Origin: Nephromyces sp. MM_2019
Taxonomy: Eukaryota; Apicomplexa; Aconoidasida; Nephromycida
DNA: 64,000 bases
Direction: 5' to 3'
Assembly (NCBI GenBank): GCA_015657535.1
Contig: JADHZB010001096.1
Coordinates: 223,192-287,191 of the forward strand
A program made the translations under genes and the position numbers. Of the stretch, positions 1 through 12,329 are shown in pieces. The notes under the pieces are model-generated. The model searched no databases. It was not told where the DNA came from and saw only the letters and a list, made by a program, of their open reading frames with translations. Position 1 is the stretch's first letter. Each line of letters opens with the position of its first letter.

Positions 1-3000
1 TATGTTGAGCAAAGGCACCCCTGTGCCCTCTATGGCAAAAAATAAATTGATGCAGAAATCTTGGAGCGTAGTATTGTTGCTAACTAATGGTAGTTGCTCT
101 ACTTCAGAGCATCATATCATAAAGCCACCTTATGCTTAACATTGAAAAAACTTGGAGGAGCAGAAATAAGTCTCATGCATTCATTTGTTGGATTCCTGTA
201 ATAATATGCATAAATGCCCCTGTGAAATACTGGCGCTCAACCGCGCTAACATTGAAATTAGCTACTTTCCAAACTTCAAACAAAAACTTTTCATAGAGTA
301 AGGTAGGTCATCCTTAGAGCACTTCATTTTTGTTTTCTTTAACATTATCTCAAAGTTTCGCTCATGATCCCTACGTTAACTTAAGCGGTGAGCATGCAGC
401 ACACAGCGCAAGTTCATTTTGAGAACTGAATTTCAGGTTAAGGAGCGTTTACGCATACTAAGTGAGTTGCCAGGAATAAAGAGAATGAAGTTACCCTTAA
501 ACATAAAATCTATTGAAGAAATTGGTACAAATTTTGACGTTGAAAGCTATGTGCATGTAGGCTATACAATTTTAGTTATGTTAGCATCATGCTTTGACAC
601 ATACAATAATCTTGATAAGACACTTCCTACATCATCACCAAACTCTACGGTAGACTCAATTACGAGCCCACACACTAAATTCAGCAGTTTGCTGTAATCG
701 CACGTACACCCAAAGCAAAAGTTGCATTTTCATCTAATGTAGATTCAAATATCCAAGAGATGGAAAAATTTTGGGCAGTACTCTAAATTTACTCACGCCT
801 AGCGACAGAAGCAGGAATATATAGCTATCTTAGCACCGTCCATGGCAGTGTTACTAAGCAAAGCCTGTGGCATATGAAGTAGCAGGCTAACATACGATAA
901 AAGAATTGGAAATTATCCCAACTCTGTGCTTTCCAAGGTTTAAAGTAAATGTATTCAGGGGTGCCGTGGCCACCTAGGAATTATAGCGCCAAAAACATTC
1001 CCCTGTATTCCCCATTATTTGCCGCAAAGAGTTTTTCCTTCAATTATTCAAAGCTTCGCAATTACGAGCGTGAATAGCCTTGTAACGCCTGGAATCACTT
1101 ATTTCCGTAGCATAGCCATGGTTTTCCGTTGATTGAATAATTTTTACGTATTATAGAAAAATAATGGATAGAAATAAGAGTGATTTTCTTATTTCTCCTA
1201 GTCCTAAAAGAGCTGAAATAAGATTCTAAGGGTATGATACGTAATCACCAATTTGGAAAAGTAGAAATTTTAAGGCTTAAACATCCTACATTATCTCATA
1301 AAGTCCATGAATACCTCGTCTATACCTGAAGAAATACTGTGTAAGCTAATGAATATCGCTGTGCATACCTAGTGAAGAATACCTTTTGTGGAGCAAAACA
1401 AAGTCCATCGTAAACCCACTATCCATACATATTACTTTGGGTGCGTTCGAGTCAAAAACGATAGTGCCTTACTGAAAGTTTACCAAAAGGTTCAGATAGC
1501 TTCAAGCTTGCCTTTTCCAGCTCTCCTTGAGAAGGAAATATACACTAGAGTTGAGCATCAATACTACGCATAAGGATACGGCATAATTCATAATTCTTTG
1601 ATTTATACACTCAAGATCTTACAAATATTTTATCAACGGTATACATGACTGATACTGAAAGAATCTGGCTTCTTGTTGTATGCAATGCCTTTGCGCTAAG
1701 CTAATTAAGCAGTACGGCAGAACCAACATTGAGAAACTACCTGCGATGGTTTTAAAAATGCGAAAATTCAAATACTCAAAAACTATAATAACCGGTTTAT
1801 CAACATTTCCCTAGAAAAAAAACTACGTCAAAGTGCTTCAAGAACATTCTTCAAGCAAACGAGAAGGGGAGCGAGGTGGTAAGCAAAGAGCAGGTTGGTG
1901 ACTCCAAAATTCGCCGCTAGTACGCTGCGTCAAGTTGTTTTGAATACGAAAGAAAATAGTGATGCTCATTTGCGTGTTACACCTCATCCTGACGCTAAGC
2001 ATTTTATCATCTCCAATATACAGCTTTTCATTCTAAACACACTTTCAATTAATGCATCATTACATAAAAAAAAATTTAATGATGCAAGAGGATTTTAATT
2101 ATTAGCATGAATACAGGATGTACATAGGTGCTCGGTAAGACTATAAAGTGAACGCTCTCGAAAAAGCTTTTACGAGAGGCTCTATGTGTAATGCATGGAT
2201 CGATAATAGCACAAGGAGTCACGGTATGCGCATTTATTATAAAAAAACTGCCGCTTAAAAGGCATAGTAATTCAAGATCATTTGATTACCTAATAGTTTG
2301 CATAAGCCTTGGAAAACTCTGCCGAGCTCGAAATCTAGTTGATTAACTTGGAAACTACTTAGTATCGCCTTGATGGATAAACAAAGTACTAAAGAGATAA
2401 GCAATAGAGTCAAGCAGATTATCAAAGATTATTGCAGAGCCCACAAATGCAGCTCTCATGACATCATAGCCAATGTGCAGAATTGGCCGCAAATTTCCAT
2501 TGAAAATGCAATGTTCCAAAATATTGTAGCCAGGATTTACCTATTACAGTATTCGCAGCAGATGAAAAAAAAATTCTAATCAGAAAACTCTATTTTAGTA
2601 ATAAGGAAACAGCAAATGCCATCTACATCCCTGCTCCGACAAGTAGGGTTGATATATCTGCTGAACTTAGTGGACTTCCCGCTGACAAAGATTTTTTTCT
2701 ATTTATACCACAAGAGACAAGTCCGATATGTTGCAGGTTTACATTTTATCAAAATAAGCCAGGGATATTCTCAAGGAACAAAAATGATTCCATCAGGTTA
2801 ATACAGGCTTTCCAAAGCGATATACACAACCCAAATACCCTCCCGCTAAGTTAAGAAGTTGATTTGTCTGCGTGAACGAGGTTTTTTTTTCAGAAAGCAC
2901 TAATAAAATAAATACAAATAAACACTTGAAAGATTGAGGATATTGCGCAATCAAAATAATATTAAAGTAAGCCACAAAGACTCGTCGAGTATATGCAGAA

Positions 3001-3406
3001 TCTTCAATAACCCTCCTGTACATCCCAAAATCGAAAAACCCGTAGAAAATTCGAAAAGCAGTTTGCACTTGTAATTTTCAAGTAAAGCAATAAGCATTAA
3101 GCAGTAAGACCAGCGGAATAGTTTTAATTTGAATGGTTGCGTAAGGGAAGATGTAAGAATATCCAAAAGATTAGTCAGAGTCTTCATAGCTTAGCGCAGA
3201 AATATTGAGCAAGACAAATATATTTAACCATCGCTAAACTAAATGGTAGTAGCAGCTGGAAAGGTAGGGACTTCTCAAAAACTTTATACATCAACCAAGC
3301 CGAACTGAAACTAACTGGAACCATCACAAATTTCACAAAAAACTGTTTTGCAAGTCTTCCTACTAAAATTCAGATTAAATTTCACGATTTATAATAAATC
3401 AAGCTG
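1..3406. other. Unassigned left flank with weak candidate exons
   Basis: I recognise no gene here. Two plus-strand open stretches look more codon-like than their surroundings. One runs 437-697, after an acceptor-like TTTCAG, encoding about 86 residues beginning VKERLRILSELPG and ending in a stop. The other runs about 2344-2579, encoding a Lys/Gln-rich segment that contains IIKDYCRAHKCSSHD and ends in TAA. A third stretch (about 1891-2098) carries a short inverted repeat (2053-2062 against 2077-2086) in its last third, which argues against coding. They could be 3' exons of one plus-strand gene converging on the proteasome gene, or chance. I saw no homology. Confidence 0.2.
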
Positions 3407-6400
3407 CTACAAAGTAGATTCAACATTCACGGGCGCTCCAACAAGGCCGTACTTCGGGGGAACGGGTTTCCAAGCTTCATAGTTCCTGAAAAAAATATTT
3501 ATTACATGTAATGACAAGGTATTCAAAAATTCATTAAACAGCTTTTTGAATAGACGTTACAAGGCAAGGTTTTTTTTTCCTACAATCAACAATTCACAAG
3601 CTGCACAGACCGAAACAGCAGCAGTAAGTGTATAGTATGAGCTATTGCGTGTGCATTTTAGGTGCCTGTATTAGCGTGAAATCTCCGCATCTGTGATTGG
3701 TACACGAACATTAAAGTACACCCAATTCATTCATCTAGCAATACGACATAAGATCCATCTGAGCGCCCACGAGCTTACCAAAATAAGTCAATCCCAACTG
3801 GACCACTTTTGGAGATACCGTCAGACTTGATCGTGGCGAACTCATACTGGAAAAACGAGCATAGCGAAATTACAAATCATAAAATAACAATCTCGCAATG
3901 AAGCTAAAGGAGGAGAGTCATCAAACTGAGGAATGCACATTGAAGTACACATATGAAAATGGCGATCCATGAACGATCAATGATCCCACATATGTCACAC
4001 ACGTAGGCTAAGAAAGGTTAGAAATCTTCACATATCAAGCGACTGGATAGACACAAAAAGATATAAAACTATATCATATGATGCACACACGCAGGTAAAG
4101 TAATGAAAAAAAACCGGTCGATTACTCTCCTACAGGAAAACTGCTTAGGAAAAAAATTTTGTTTTTCATGCGTGATGCTTCAATACAGAAGAGCAGTAAG
4201 CACTGATTCAGTTACCGTGTTAGATGATAGAGTATCCGAGGCGACAATTACTCTAGCGCACTTCACCAATAACTCGTAGGCCTCACTGCAAGCAAAATAA
4301 TAGAGATGACACTAGCGTAGTCAAAAGCTATTGAGCATCTATTCCATTGGAAAGCCTTAAAGTTTCAAACTCTTCATTAAAAGAAAAATAACTTTCAATG
4401 CATGAAACGAAGCAAACAGACTTCTTTTCTGAATAGGAATAAGAGGATTTATGAAGCAAATATATTGAAAATTGCTTCATATAGCACATCATAATTCTAA
4501 TGCAGCACGAAGATTCTATGCAAGCTATATTTTACCATTGGAATATTCATGCATTAGAAGTAAGTCTAGTAGCAGAAGATTAGCACAATATTCACAAATG
4601 GGCCGATACTTGAGCTGGCAAGCGATTCAGGCTCAAGGCAACTCTTCATTCAGCTCGAGCAAGGGGTTAAATTAGCAGACATAAAAGCAAAAATACCACG
4701 TACACATCAGTGCAAGTTCGCAAGGATGCAGTTGGACGGCAGTTGGGGAAACGAGCATGCATGTGAACTAAACAATTGGCCAGTACCCTAAGCCCTTCTT
4801 TTCTACTAGACAGCCAAAGTATCAGAAAAAAACCGATATCCCAAATTCCCAAAGTTACTCAAGGAGCAAAAACTTCACTACATAATCAACCTCTAAGGAA
4901 TACAGAAACGCGGCCATTATTCCTTGTAAGGAATTACAGCGCTGCTACCGGTTAATATAAAAAAACTCCTACCTTTCAGTGACTGCTGCGTGATGCTCGT
5001 CGCGCAGAATAGTAAGAGCAAAATATGCCCCTAGACCTAAAAAACACACAAAAAAGAAGTTAAATGAATCACCGTAATGAGCAAGCAGGACCAACAATCA
5101 CTTCACTAATCAAACTCCTAAAGCACATAAATGAAGCCACATTTAACCATCAACTATAAAACACTATATTGTGTCACAAGAATAATATATGCTAATCAGA
5201 AAGCAATCAGATATCAGCCGGCATCATGTAAAAGCTAAGCTAAACAAAGCTTTAAAATACTAATAATTCATTTCAGCCTATCACAATGCACAGTAGAGCA
5301 CCGCAAAAAACCATTGCCCTTAAGAAAAGCCGATATAAATCAGATACAGCATCAAACACTTCACCTGTGGCTACGAAGTTTTCCTTTATAGTTGATCCGT
5401 ACATGTCACTCATCCCAACATACCTACGCAGAAACAAAAGAATCAAGCCAAATTATTTGTGCTTCTTCTAAAATTTGTAAAAAAACAAAATCAGCACGTA
5501 TTATCTGATCACTGACAGGATGTATCTCTACTAATTAAGGAAAAGATAAATATTTTCCATCTAAAGAAAGTGACTTTCAATGCAATAGGATACCTTTCAA
5601 ATTACCTTCTGAGCACTTATTTGCAAACAGCAAACAGAAAAAATAGATTGTCTTGTCCAAAAAAAATTGAATTCGCGGGCTAAATCACCAGATTCTTGTT
5701 TCGATGCTCTTAATAAATCTTTGGAATTATTAGCTGCCTCATATACAACAACCATTCTACCTCTTTCATAGAGCACGCACACCAATAGGATGACTAAGGC
5801 AAAAACTTCAGGGTATCAACACTCATTATAAAGTAAAAATGGAATAAAATGATACCATGGGGGGAAGAAAAAAGAGCGAACCGCAAAGTCGAGCTTACTG
5901 CTGTCATTACACTAAAACTCAAGCGTAGATGCTAGCATGCGAAGTTGAGAAGCACACAAAAGAATAACATAACTACTATACATGTATACTTTCAGAAAAA
6001 CTTACTTGAACAGACATTGATGCTCTAAATAAAAAATTGACAATATCATTCATATAAACATAAAAAGACAAGAGTTTCGGGTTGACGTTATCAGCTAGCA
6101 TGAAACCCCCCTTAACTGACGGTATCTCATCATCATAGCCCACAATAACGACACTCTGCCAAAGAGGATTAATATTACTCCTATTTTTGTATTGAATTTG
6201 CTGGACCATAGAAGCATACTGGGGAGTAGTCAGCTTAAAATTATCCTGCTTAGACCAGTCGGAGATAAAACGCTGGCGCATAGCATTGGACAGCTCTTGG
6301 GCATCCGATAGGTCGCCATCGCAGGCTACAATAGTGTGTGTGCCAATATCAGCAAATCTGTGAATGTTCCTGAACCTCTTTGAAGACCCATAAGTGGCTG

Positions 6401-7750
6401 CAAAAAAGAAATAAATTAAGTCAAAAACAACACGGTGCATCACGTTCATTAAGAAGCTAAGAATACATCAAAGGCGTTGGACGCGCCGAACAAGCGAAAT
6501 TGAGTGGAGAATGGAATACACGAGGAGCTAGATTTTTAGAAGAAATTAATACAAGAAATTCGGTGATATACTTGATAATATTAAAAGCACCATTAAACAA
6601 AGGATGATAAAAAAATCCATTCTAGGCATTTTAAAAGTATTACTAAACTAAGGATGATGAAACTCGATCTTTGGCGTTTTACATGCATTATTAAGCTACG
6701 GATGAAACAAAAATCGATTGTAGGTATGTTGCAATCCCATAGCAGCAGCATAACCAAAGCATAACCACATTAGTAGCGATTCGACATACGTGAAATTATG
6801 ATTTTTCATTATCTACTTTCAGGAGGGAAAAATAGCAAGAATGGAAAGCTAAAGACAAGCCATTCACGGACTGGGACTTCAAATATTTTCCGGTATCCGC
6901 TTATAACAGAATAAAGGGGCTGCAGTTTAAACGAAATGTCTCTCGAAAGCTCGGAGAAAGAAAAGTCCAAAAAAGCTAACTCACCCAACAAAATACACCC
7001 AAATTCTCCTCAATAGTGATGAAATTTATTTTAATGCAAGAGACAATGCAGATAGAACAGCTTTAGGAACTACTGTGACAATAGAAAATCTTTAAATTAT
7101 AAATATAATACTCGATCACAAATCTTCTATAGTCAAAAATGAAGCTCTTTTATCTGCTGCTTCAATCAACAGTGCGGATATATTCAAACTTATTTTAGAA
7201 AATTTTGAAGATAAAATCAAACGTATATTTTCATTGGAAACCTTTAATGAATTAAAAAGTGTATTATTGAGTGTATTTTCAAAATTTTTTATCAATTGAT
7301 AATTCCAATTCTGTTCTATAAAGAGTCATGCCAGACACATTGGTAATAGTGGCTTGCCATTACACAACAAACACTCGCTTCAACAGAAAAAGCCACCTAT
7401 AGAAAGAAGCCTTCGATATTTTGAACGTGGTATACAAAAAAGGGGCCCTGCCTCTAAACGCTAAGCCCTCACTCCAAACGAATTAAGACAAGCAGTTGAA
7501 ACTAGACGCCAAAGCTGAGGAAAGTTGCATAGCGAAAGCTAGAATGACAACAAAAAAATTACCTCAACTATTTACCTATAGTGTCTGCCATTATCATAAC
7601 TCCCTTGTCAAAGGTGGCAGCCACGACAGTGGCGGTAGAGACTAGAGGCATCAACGTCATAGTATTTATATCTTGGCTCTCCTTGGAAGAATTGCCAAGA
7701 AATGAACTCAGTTCAGCAGCATTGCTGCGAGGCAGCGCGTGGTAATTCAT
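3407..7750 (-). CDS. PSMB4: Proteasome subunit beta type-4 (20S core), 8 exons
   Basis: A non-catalytic beta subunit of the 20S proteasome, a ring component of the cytosolic and nuclear protease. Exons in coding order: 7576-7750, 6107-6397, 6006-6024, 5365-5423, 4973-5036, 4216-4285, 3779-3846, 3407-3485. All phases agree and give 274 residues, against 264 in the human protein. Start is the ATG at 7750, just after an acceptor-like site. Seen in the sequence: the beta-fold start TATVVAATFDKGV followed by MADTIATYGSSKRFRN, matching the family's ADxLxSYGSLARFRN; NPLWQSVVIVGYDDE; YVGMSDMYG; ATGLGAYFALTILRDE; and a C-terminal YEFATIKSDG with a WKPVPPKYG tail. No catalytic N-terminal Thr is expected in this subunit. 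The 19-nt exon 3 is unusually small. Intron 1 (about 1.2 kb) holds a tandem repeat and an ankyrin remnant. Identity is firm; the exact start is less so. Confidence 0.9.
6570..6730. repeat. Three-copy degenerate tandem repeat, about 49 bp unit
   Basis: The core AGGATGA recurs at 6601, 6651 and about 6699, preceded each time by a CATTAAAC-like and followed by an ATCGAT/ATTCTAGG-like sequence. Three diverged copies lie in the first intron of the proteasome gene. Confidence 0.6.
6931..7299 (+). pseudogene. Ankyrin-repeat gene fragment, interrupted by a stop
   Basis: On the strand opposite the proteasome gene, inside its intron 1, one frame stays open from 6931 to 7095, hits TAA (7093-7095), and continues in the same frame to TGA at 7297-7299. 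The translation reads as ankyrin repeats: LLNSDEIYFNARDNADRTAL before the stop, then IINIILDHKSSIVKNEALL and ADIFKLILENF after it. This follows the family pattern D-x-x-x-x-TAL with helix pairs ending xxLLxxx. There are no splice sites that would neatly remove the stop and no start codon in a good position, so I read it as a decayed fragment. Its A/T-rich codons resemble ankyrin proteins of intracellular bacteria, but origin is inference. Chance similarity is the main alternative. Confidence 0.55.
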
Positions 7751-10700
7751 TCTTTTGATGGCACAACGGATAGGGCCTAAAGAAGTAAAAACAACGTGGA
7801 AACATGGGAATTTATGTGTAAAAGAATAGAAGATCACATACAGAAGGATATTTATTCATCCAGGCTCAGCAGAATCTTGTGAAAATATGAAGTCTAAACT
7901 ACTACTAAAAGTCGTATCAACTTTTCATAAAAAAAAAAATTTTTACTGGCACTAGTAGATGCAGATTTGTTGCTCAGAGCTAGTCACCATGCCGAAGCTA
8001 TATTTACAAATAGTGCCATATATAAGTTTAAGCCTGAAATTTTTTTCTTCACATGTACACTCAGATTCGCATATTTTTGTAGCATTTATTCATCAACAAA
8101 AAAAGCAGAGGCATTGGCTTCCAGCCAGATCGAAGAATAAAAGGTGAAATATTCATCTAGTGTTACGCTATATTCGCTCAGTAATTAAAGTAATCATTCC
8201 TACGTGCTTCTTAAGCTTAAAATGAAAAAATTTACACCCAATAAGGCACCGAAAGTTTTGGTTCATATTGTTGGATGGTTATACTCACGCTATTATCGCC
8301 AATGCGAGAATCACTGGGTAGGAAAGTATACCTCTACAAAACTTCATATATGTTATCCGAGCGCTTGCAAAGAACCAACCATCATACCAAACAATAAAAA
8401 ACAAAAATATATTCAATGTTCAAAATAACACAGGTCGACGGAGTCAGTAGATAGATTCCACGTGAAAGCTACTGGGAAATATCACTAGGTCCAACGAGCG
8501 GCATTTCCTGTAACTACTACAACTACGCCTCTTCAAGATAGTTGGGAAAGAAGAAACACAGAGTAAAGACATGCAGAACCCAGACAGATGCATAACATTT
8601 GCCGTCCAGGTCATAAAGATTATCTTTGACCAGTGACCTTCAAATCAAACGAGGCATGGACCATGAAGCAGACGCAATAAGAAGAGCATATGCAGATGCT
8701 GCCAATCACATCAAATATAAGGGAAAAACCCACTCTTTGAAGATAGAAGCTCAACTAAAAATTTGAAAACACATATTCGGCCATTTACCGACAAACCGAG
8801 AGTTTTAATTCCCCTTAACCTTTCAATGGAAAGTTGCGTACAGGTCGAATTTATACAGGAGCAAGCGGTGAACAGCTAACAGAAGGCGTACAGTGAATGC
8901 ACCGCGATTCAATATTTATCGGAAAAGATATGCGCACACATACGAATAAATCGGAAAAAGAAGGATGGGAAAAACGGTAAAATAGGTTATTTCTCCTGTG
9001 CTTTGTCAGCTTTCAAAAGGTGTGTTTTCCAATAGGAATTCGGCACTCGCTAAGCTACGCAAGTAAATATGCGTGTAACCGGGGACCCTTTTGCCGGTGT
9101 GCTTGTACTACTCGTGGCTATCAACGTGTGTATTCTGTTCGCAGGAGCTTTCGACTTTTCCTGTGAGTAGGTGAATCTCGTAAGCTCAAACCTAGCGGCA
9201 ATTTGACATTCCCCCTAAGAGACCGAAGTTTTGCTTTCAGCTACAAAATTCGGGCTATTTATAGTACCAGAAATTCAAGTCGATTTAGGGGGCATTGTTT
9301 CAATCTCAAATTTAGCACTCCTAGACCTTCGAAATGGGTGCGGTAAATAAGTGAGCAGCAAGGCAATGAATTGCATGGGGGCTGCTCCTCAGGTTTAGCC
9401 ATAAAATTTGATGATTTAGGTGGATATAGAAAAGGTACTTGTGAAGTTAGGAGCCTCGCCACTTTGGCTGTACTTCGGCTATGTGAATGGGTTAAGGACC
9501 CATATCATGCATATCAATGAACTCTGGAATTTCCACCTACACTTGTTTTTAAATGGCTATACACTCTTTTCTCTCTAGTAAGCGCATCCAATTTACAGAC
9601 TGTAAGCTTGGAAAGCGAAAATTTTTTTAGCAAAGTAAGTTACAGACCTGCAAACAAGGCGATTAATAGCTAGATATAAAGCTTGCTCAGCTATATGTAC
9701 TTGAATAAAAGCAAAATGGGAAAATTATCACGAAAAACTGAAATCTAATAACTCTTGAAAGCACTTGCACATTTCTAAAACATTTCAGTAACGCTTGGAC
9801 ACCATAGATCTGAGTAGTAAAAACTTTGCGCCAGCACCTACGCCTGCTGCTCACGCTGATCTTTCTCTTAAAGCATTTTTTCCCCTTTTTGATTAACATT
9901 GGTAGTTGGACTTAAAGCTTATTGCCTTTTCAACATGCTCTTCATTGTACCTATGCCTATAAATGTCTAGTTTCATTTGAAACTTAAATGTCTCTTCTTT
10001 GCATTATGCATGAAGCACTCTATTCCATTTTATTCTACAACTTATTTTATACTGTGCTGAAAAAGCACATTAGGGATGCAGCTTGAAATGCCAGAGGCCT
10101 TATCATAACTTTTTAATGCTCACTAGAGTTTTATACAACGTATTTACTGGATCTTCCATGCGTGGTGCCCGAGGTATGATGTTACCGAGACGCGTAAAAG
10201 CTATTTTATCCGCTTTAATTTCTGCTGGATTTAATCTATTTTTTTGAGAAATCGTAACATTTTCAGTTTGTCCAACTCCTAGTATTATCTAAAACGAGCT
10301 TTGTGACTGCAAATATCCTAAATTTTTTGTTCTCTGAGTATTATAAAAACCATCCAGGATACCAGAAAGCTGCTACTAAGTGATAATAGCTCTACCAACA
10401 CGCTAGAAGTACGGTGACTGAATAAACATTGCATATTGCGTACTAGCGGTATAATTGACTAGTAAAATAACCTACTAGTTATAGCATACACCCTTTGATG
10501 GTCTATTGTGAACCAAGAGCACGCGAGAGCAATATTTTTATACATAAAAGTAATAAGGCAAACTATACATTCACCGAAGAAAACGCGCGATGATATCAGT
10601 AGTCCGCATCCTGATGCCATGGCAACTATCGCGCCCCTTTCTTTGTATGAAAGAAAAGGAGCTAGTCTTGTGCATAGCTCGCAAACGTAGACTGTTACCA

Positions 10701-12329
10701 CAAGTCATTTCAAAAATGAATAGGAAAAAAAGTACATTCCTGTGGTAATCCGAGAGACTCGAGTACTTCTGAAAACTGATTGCTGCATTAAATGCACGTC
10801 TCTTGATATACTGCACTAATGATTATAAATTCATCGAAAAGGAATCAGTTTCACTTGTTTTATGGCCCCTGTAGGCAGTGATTCTTGCATCCCAAGACTA
10901 GGCAAATAAACGAATTTACAAGGCACAAAGCCCTGCCAGTAGATAATTTCCCTTTTTCTATGATCCTCGGATACTCCAAGAATTAATGAAAGTCATGAGA
11001 GCAGGCAAATAGAGAGAGGTAGCTGTTGACCGTGCCTCAGCTATTAAGACAGGACAATAATTGTAGCAATTCGTCGTAAATAAGACTATAAGGGTTTCAT
11101 ACTTATTATCAAAAGCACGTGGTAAAACAAGGATACGCTTATTTCCATGCCTCTTCCATTCTCGCATCCAATCCTATACCATAGACAACTTTAAACTCAA
11201 TGAAATTCGTTGTTCGCAGTAAGGGAGTTCCACACAGTAAAATGGGGTAAAAACCAGTCTTTCAGACTTTAGTTTAGTATTTTTAAGCCACAGCTGCGCA
11301 AGATTGAAGAGTTTCCGGCGCGGTTTTTCGATAAGCAATCATGTCGGTGATACACGTGCCACATTTGAATGAGCATCCACCGGAGGACAAAATAAATGAC
11401 TCACTATCTGGCATTCTGTGTGAAAGCAAACAATGTATTATCCTCAATATGATATCAGGAGTCGAAAGAAATTATAACCAGAGCTCTTCCACTACCCATT
11501 GTTTATTTTATCATCTTTTTATTCTTATTCAAGCCAAACGATGACTGTGTGGGTGGTGAAGTTCCAACATTTGGTTAAACTGCTAAAATTTAAGCAGCAT
11601 AACATTAGTGGATTAGTTTTCAAATAATGGTACTCCGCTTGCACCGTTGCTAATACAACGTTTGATGTAGCTTTTATTTTTAAAAAGGGAGAGACTCGTG
11701 TGGGCTCAGAACACCTGTTTCTAACGGCTAAATTGTACAAACAAATATTTTTGGATGCCGAAAATGGTACGCTACAATGGAGCGAGATCATCCATTTACA
11801 CCACTGCGGGATAATATTCATATATGCAGGGGTGCCATTGCTTCCATAATTTTGGAGAGGAGTGAGTGGGCAGAAAGCAGAAATCTTGTACAATGCTAGT
11901 TTGCTAGGCTTGCAGCAAGTGCCTTTCATTATTCACAAAGCATTGACTAGGGGCTTTAATATTCATACATTGCAAATCGGGCTACAAGGAAGTTCAGTAA
12001 ATATGTAAAAAGCTGTAAGAAGAATGCTAAACTTAGTATCGCTATCCGCCAAAGCAACTATACTGGGCCGCATCATGTAATGATGCTCATCTTTCCTTGT
12101 GCGACACACAAAGGATGCAGTTCTACCACGAAAATCTTGTTCATAGCCCGGATATGCTTTGAATACCCTAAAACAAGCATGAGGCTGCCTTCAAAAAACC
12201 TGGGGCCTCAGTTATTATTTTTCTCCTTATGGGATAAAGAGTGTAGTTCAAACGTAGCCCTAAATTTCCGCTGAAATGAAATTTTGCAGCGTTGCAATTG
12301 GCGTCCCTACTTAATATGTTTACATTCCA
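7751..12329. other. Spacer without a supported gene
   Basis: This lies upstream of the proteasome gene and presumably holds its promoter, though I saw no specific element. The stretch 8990-9500 is somewhat richer in G+C than its surroundings. Short open frames around 8640-8770 (plus), 10459-10816 (both strands) and 11525-11929 (minus, 134 codons) lack convincing splice context or homology. Confidence 0.4.

Noticed and set aside
11525..11929. 134-codon minus-strand frame
   Set aside because: The frame begins at a non-ATG codon, its composition is patternless with scattered Cys and Tyr, and it has no splice context or family resemblance.
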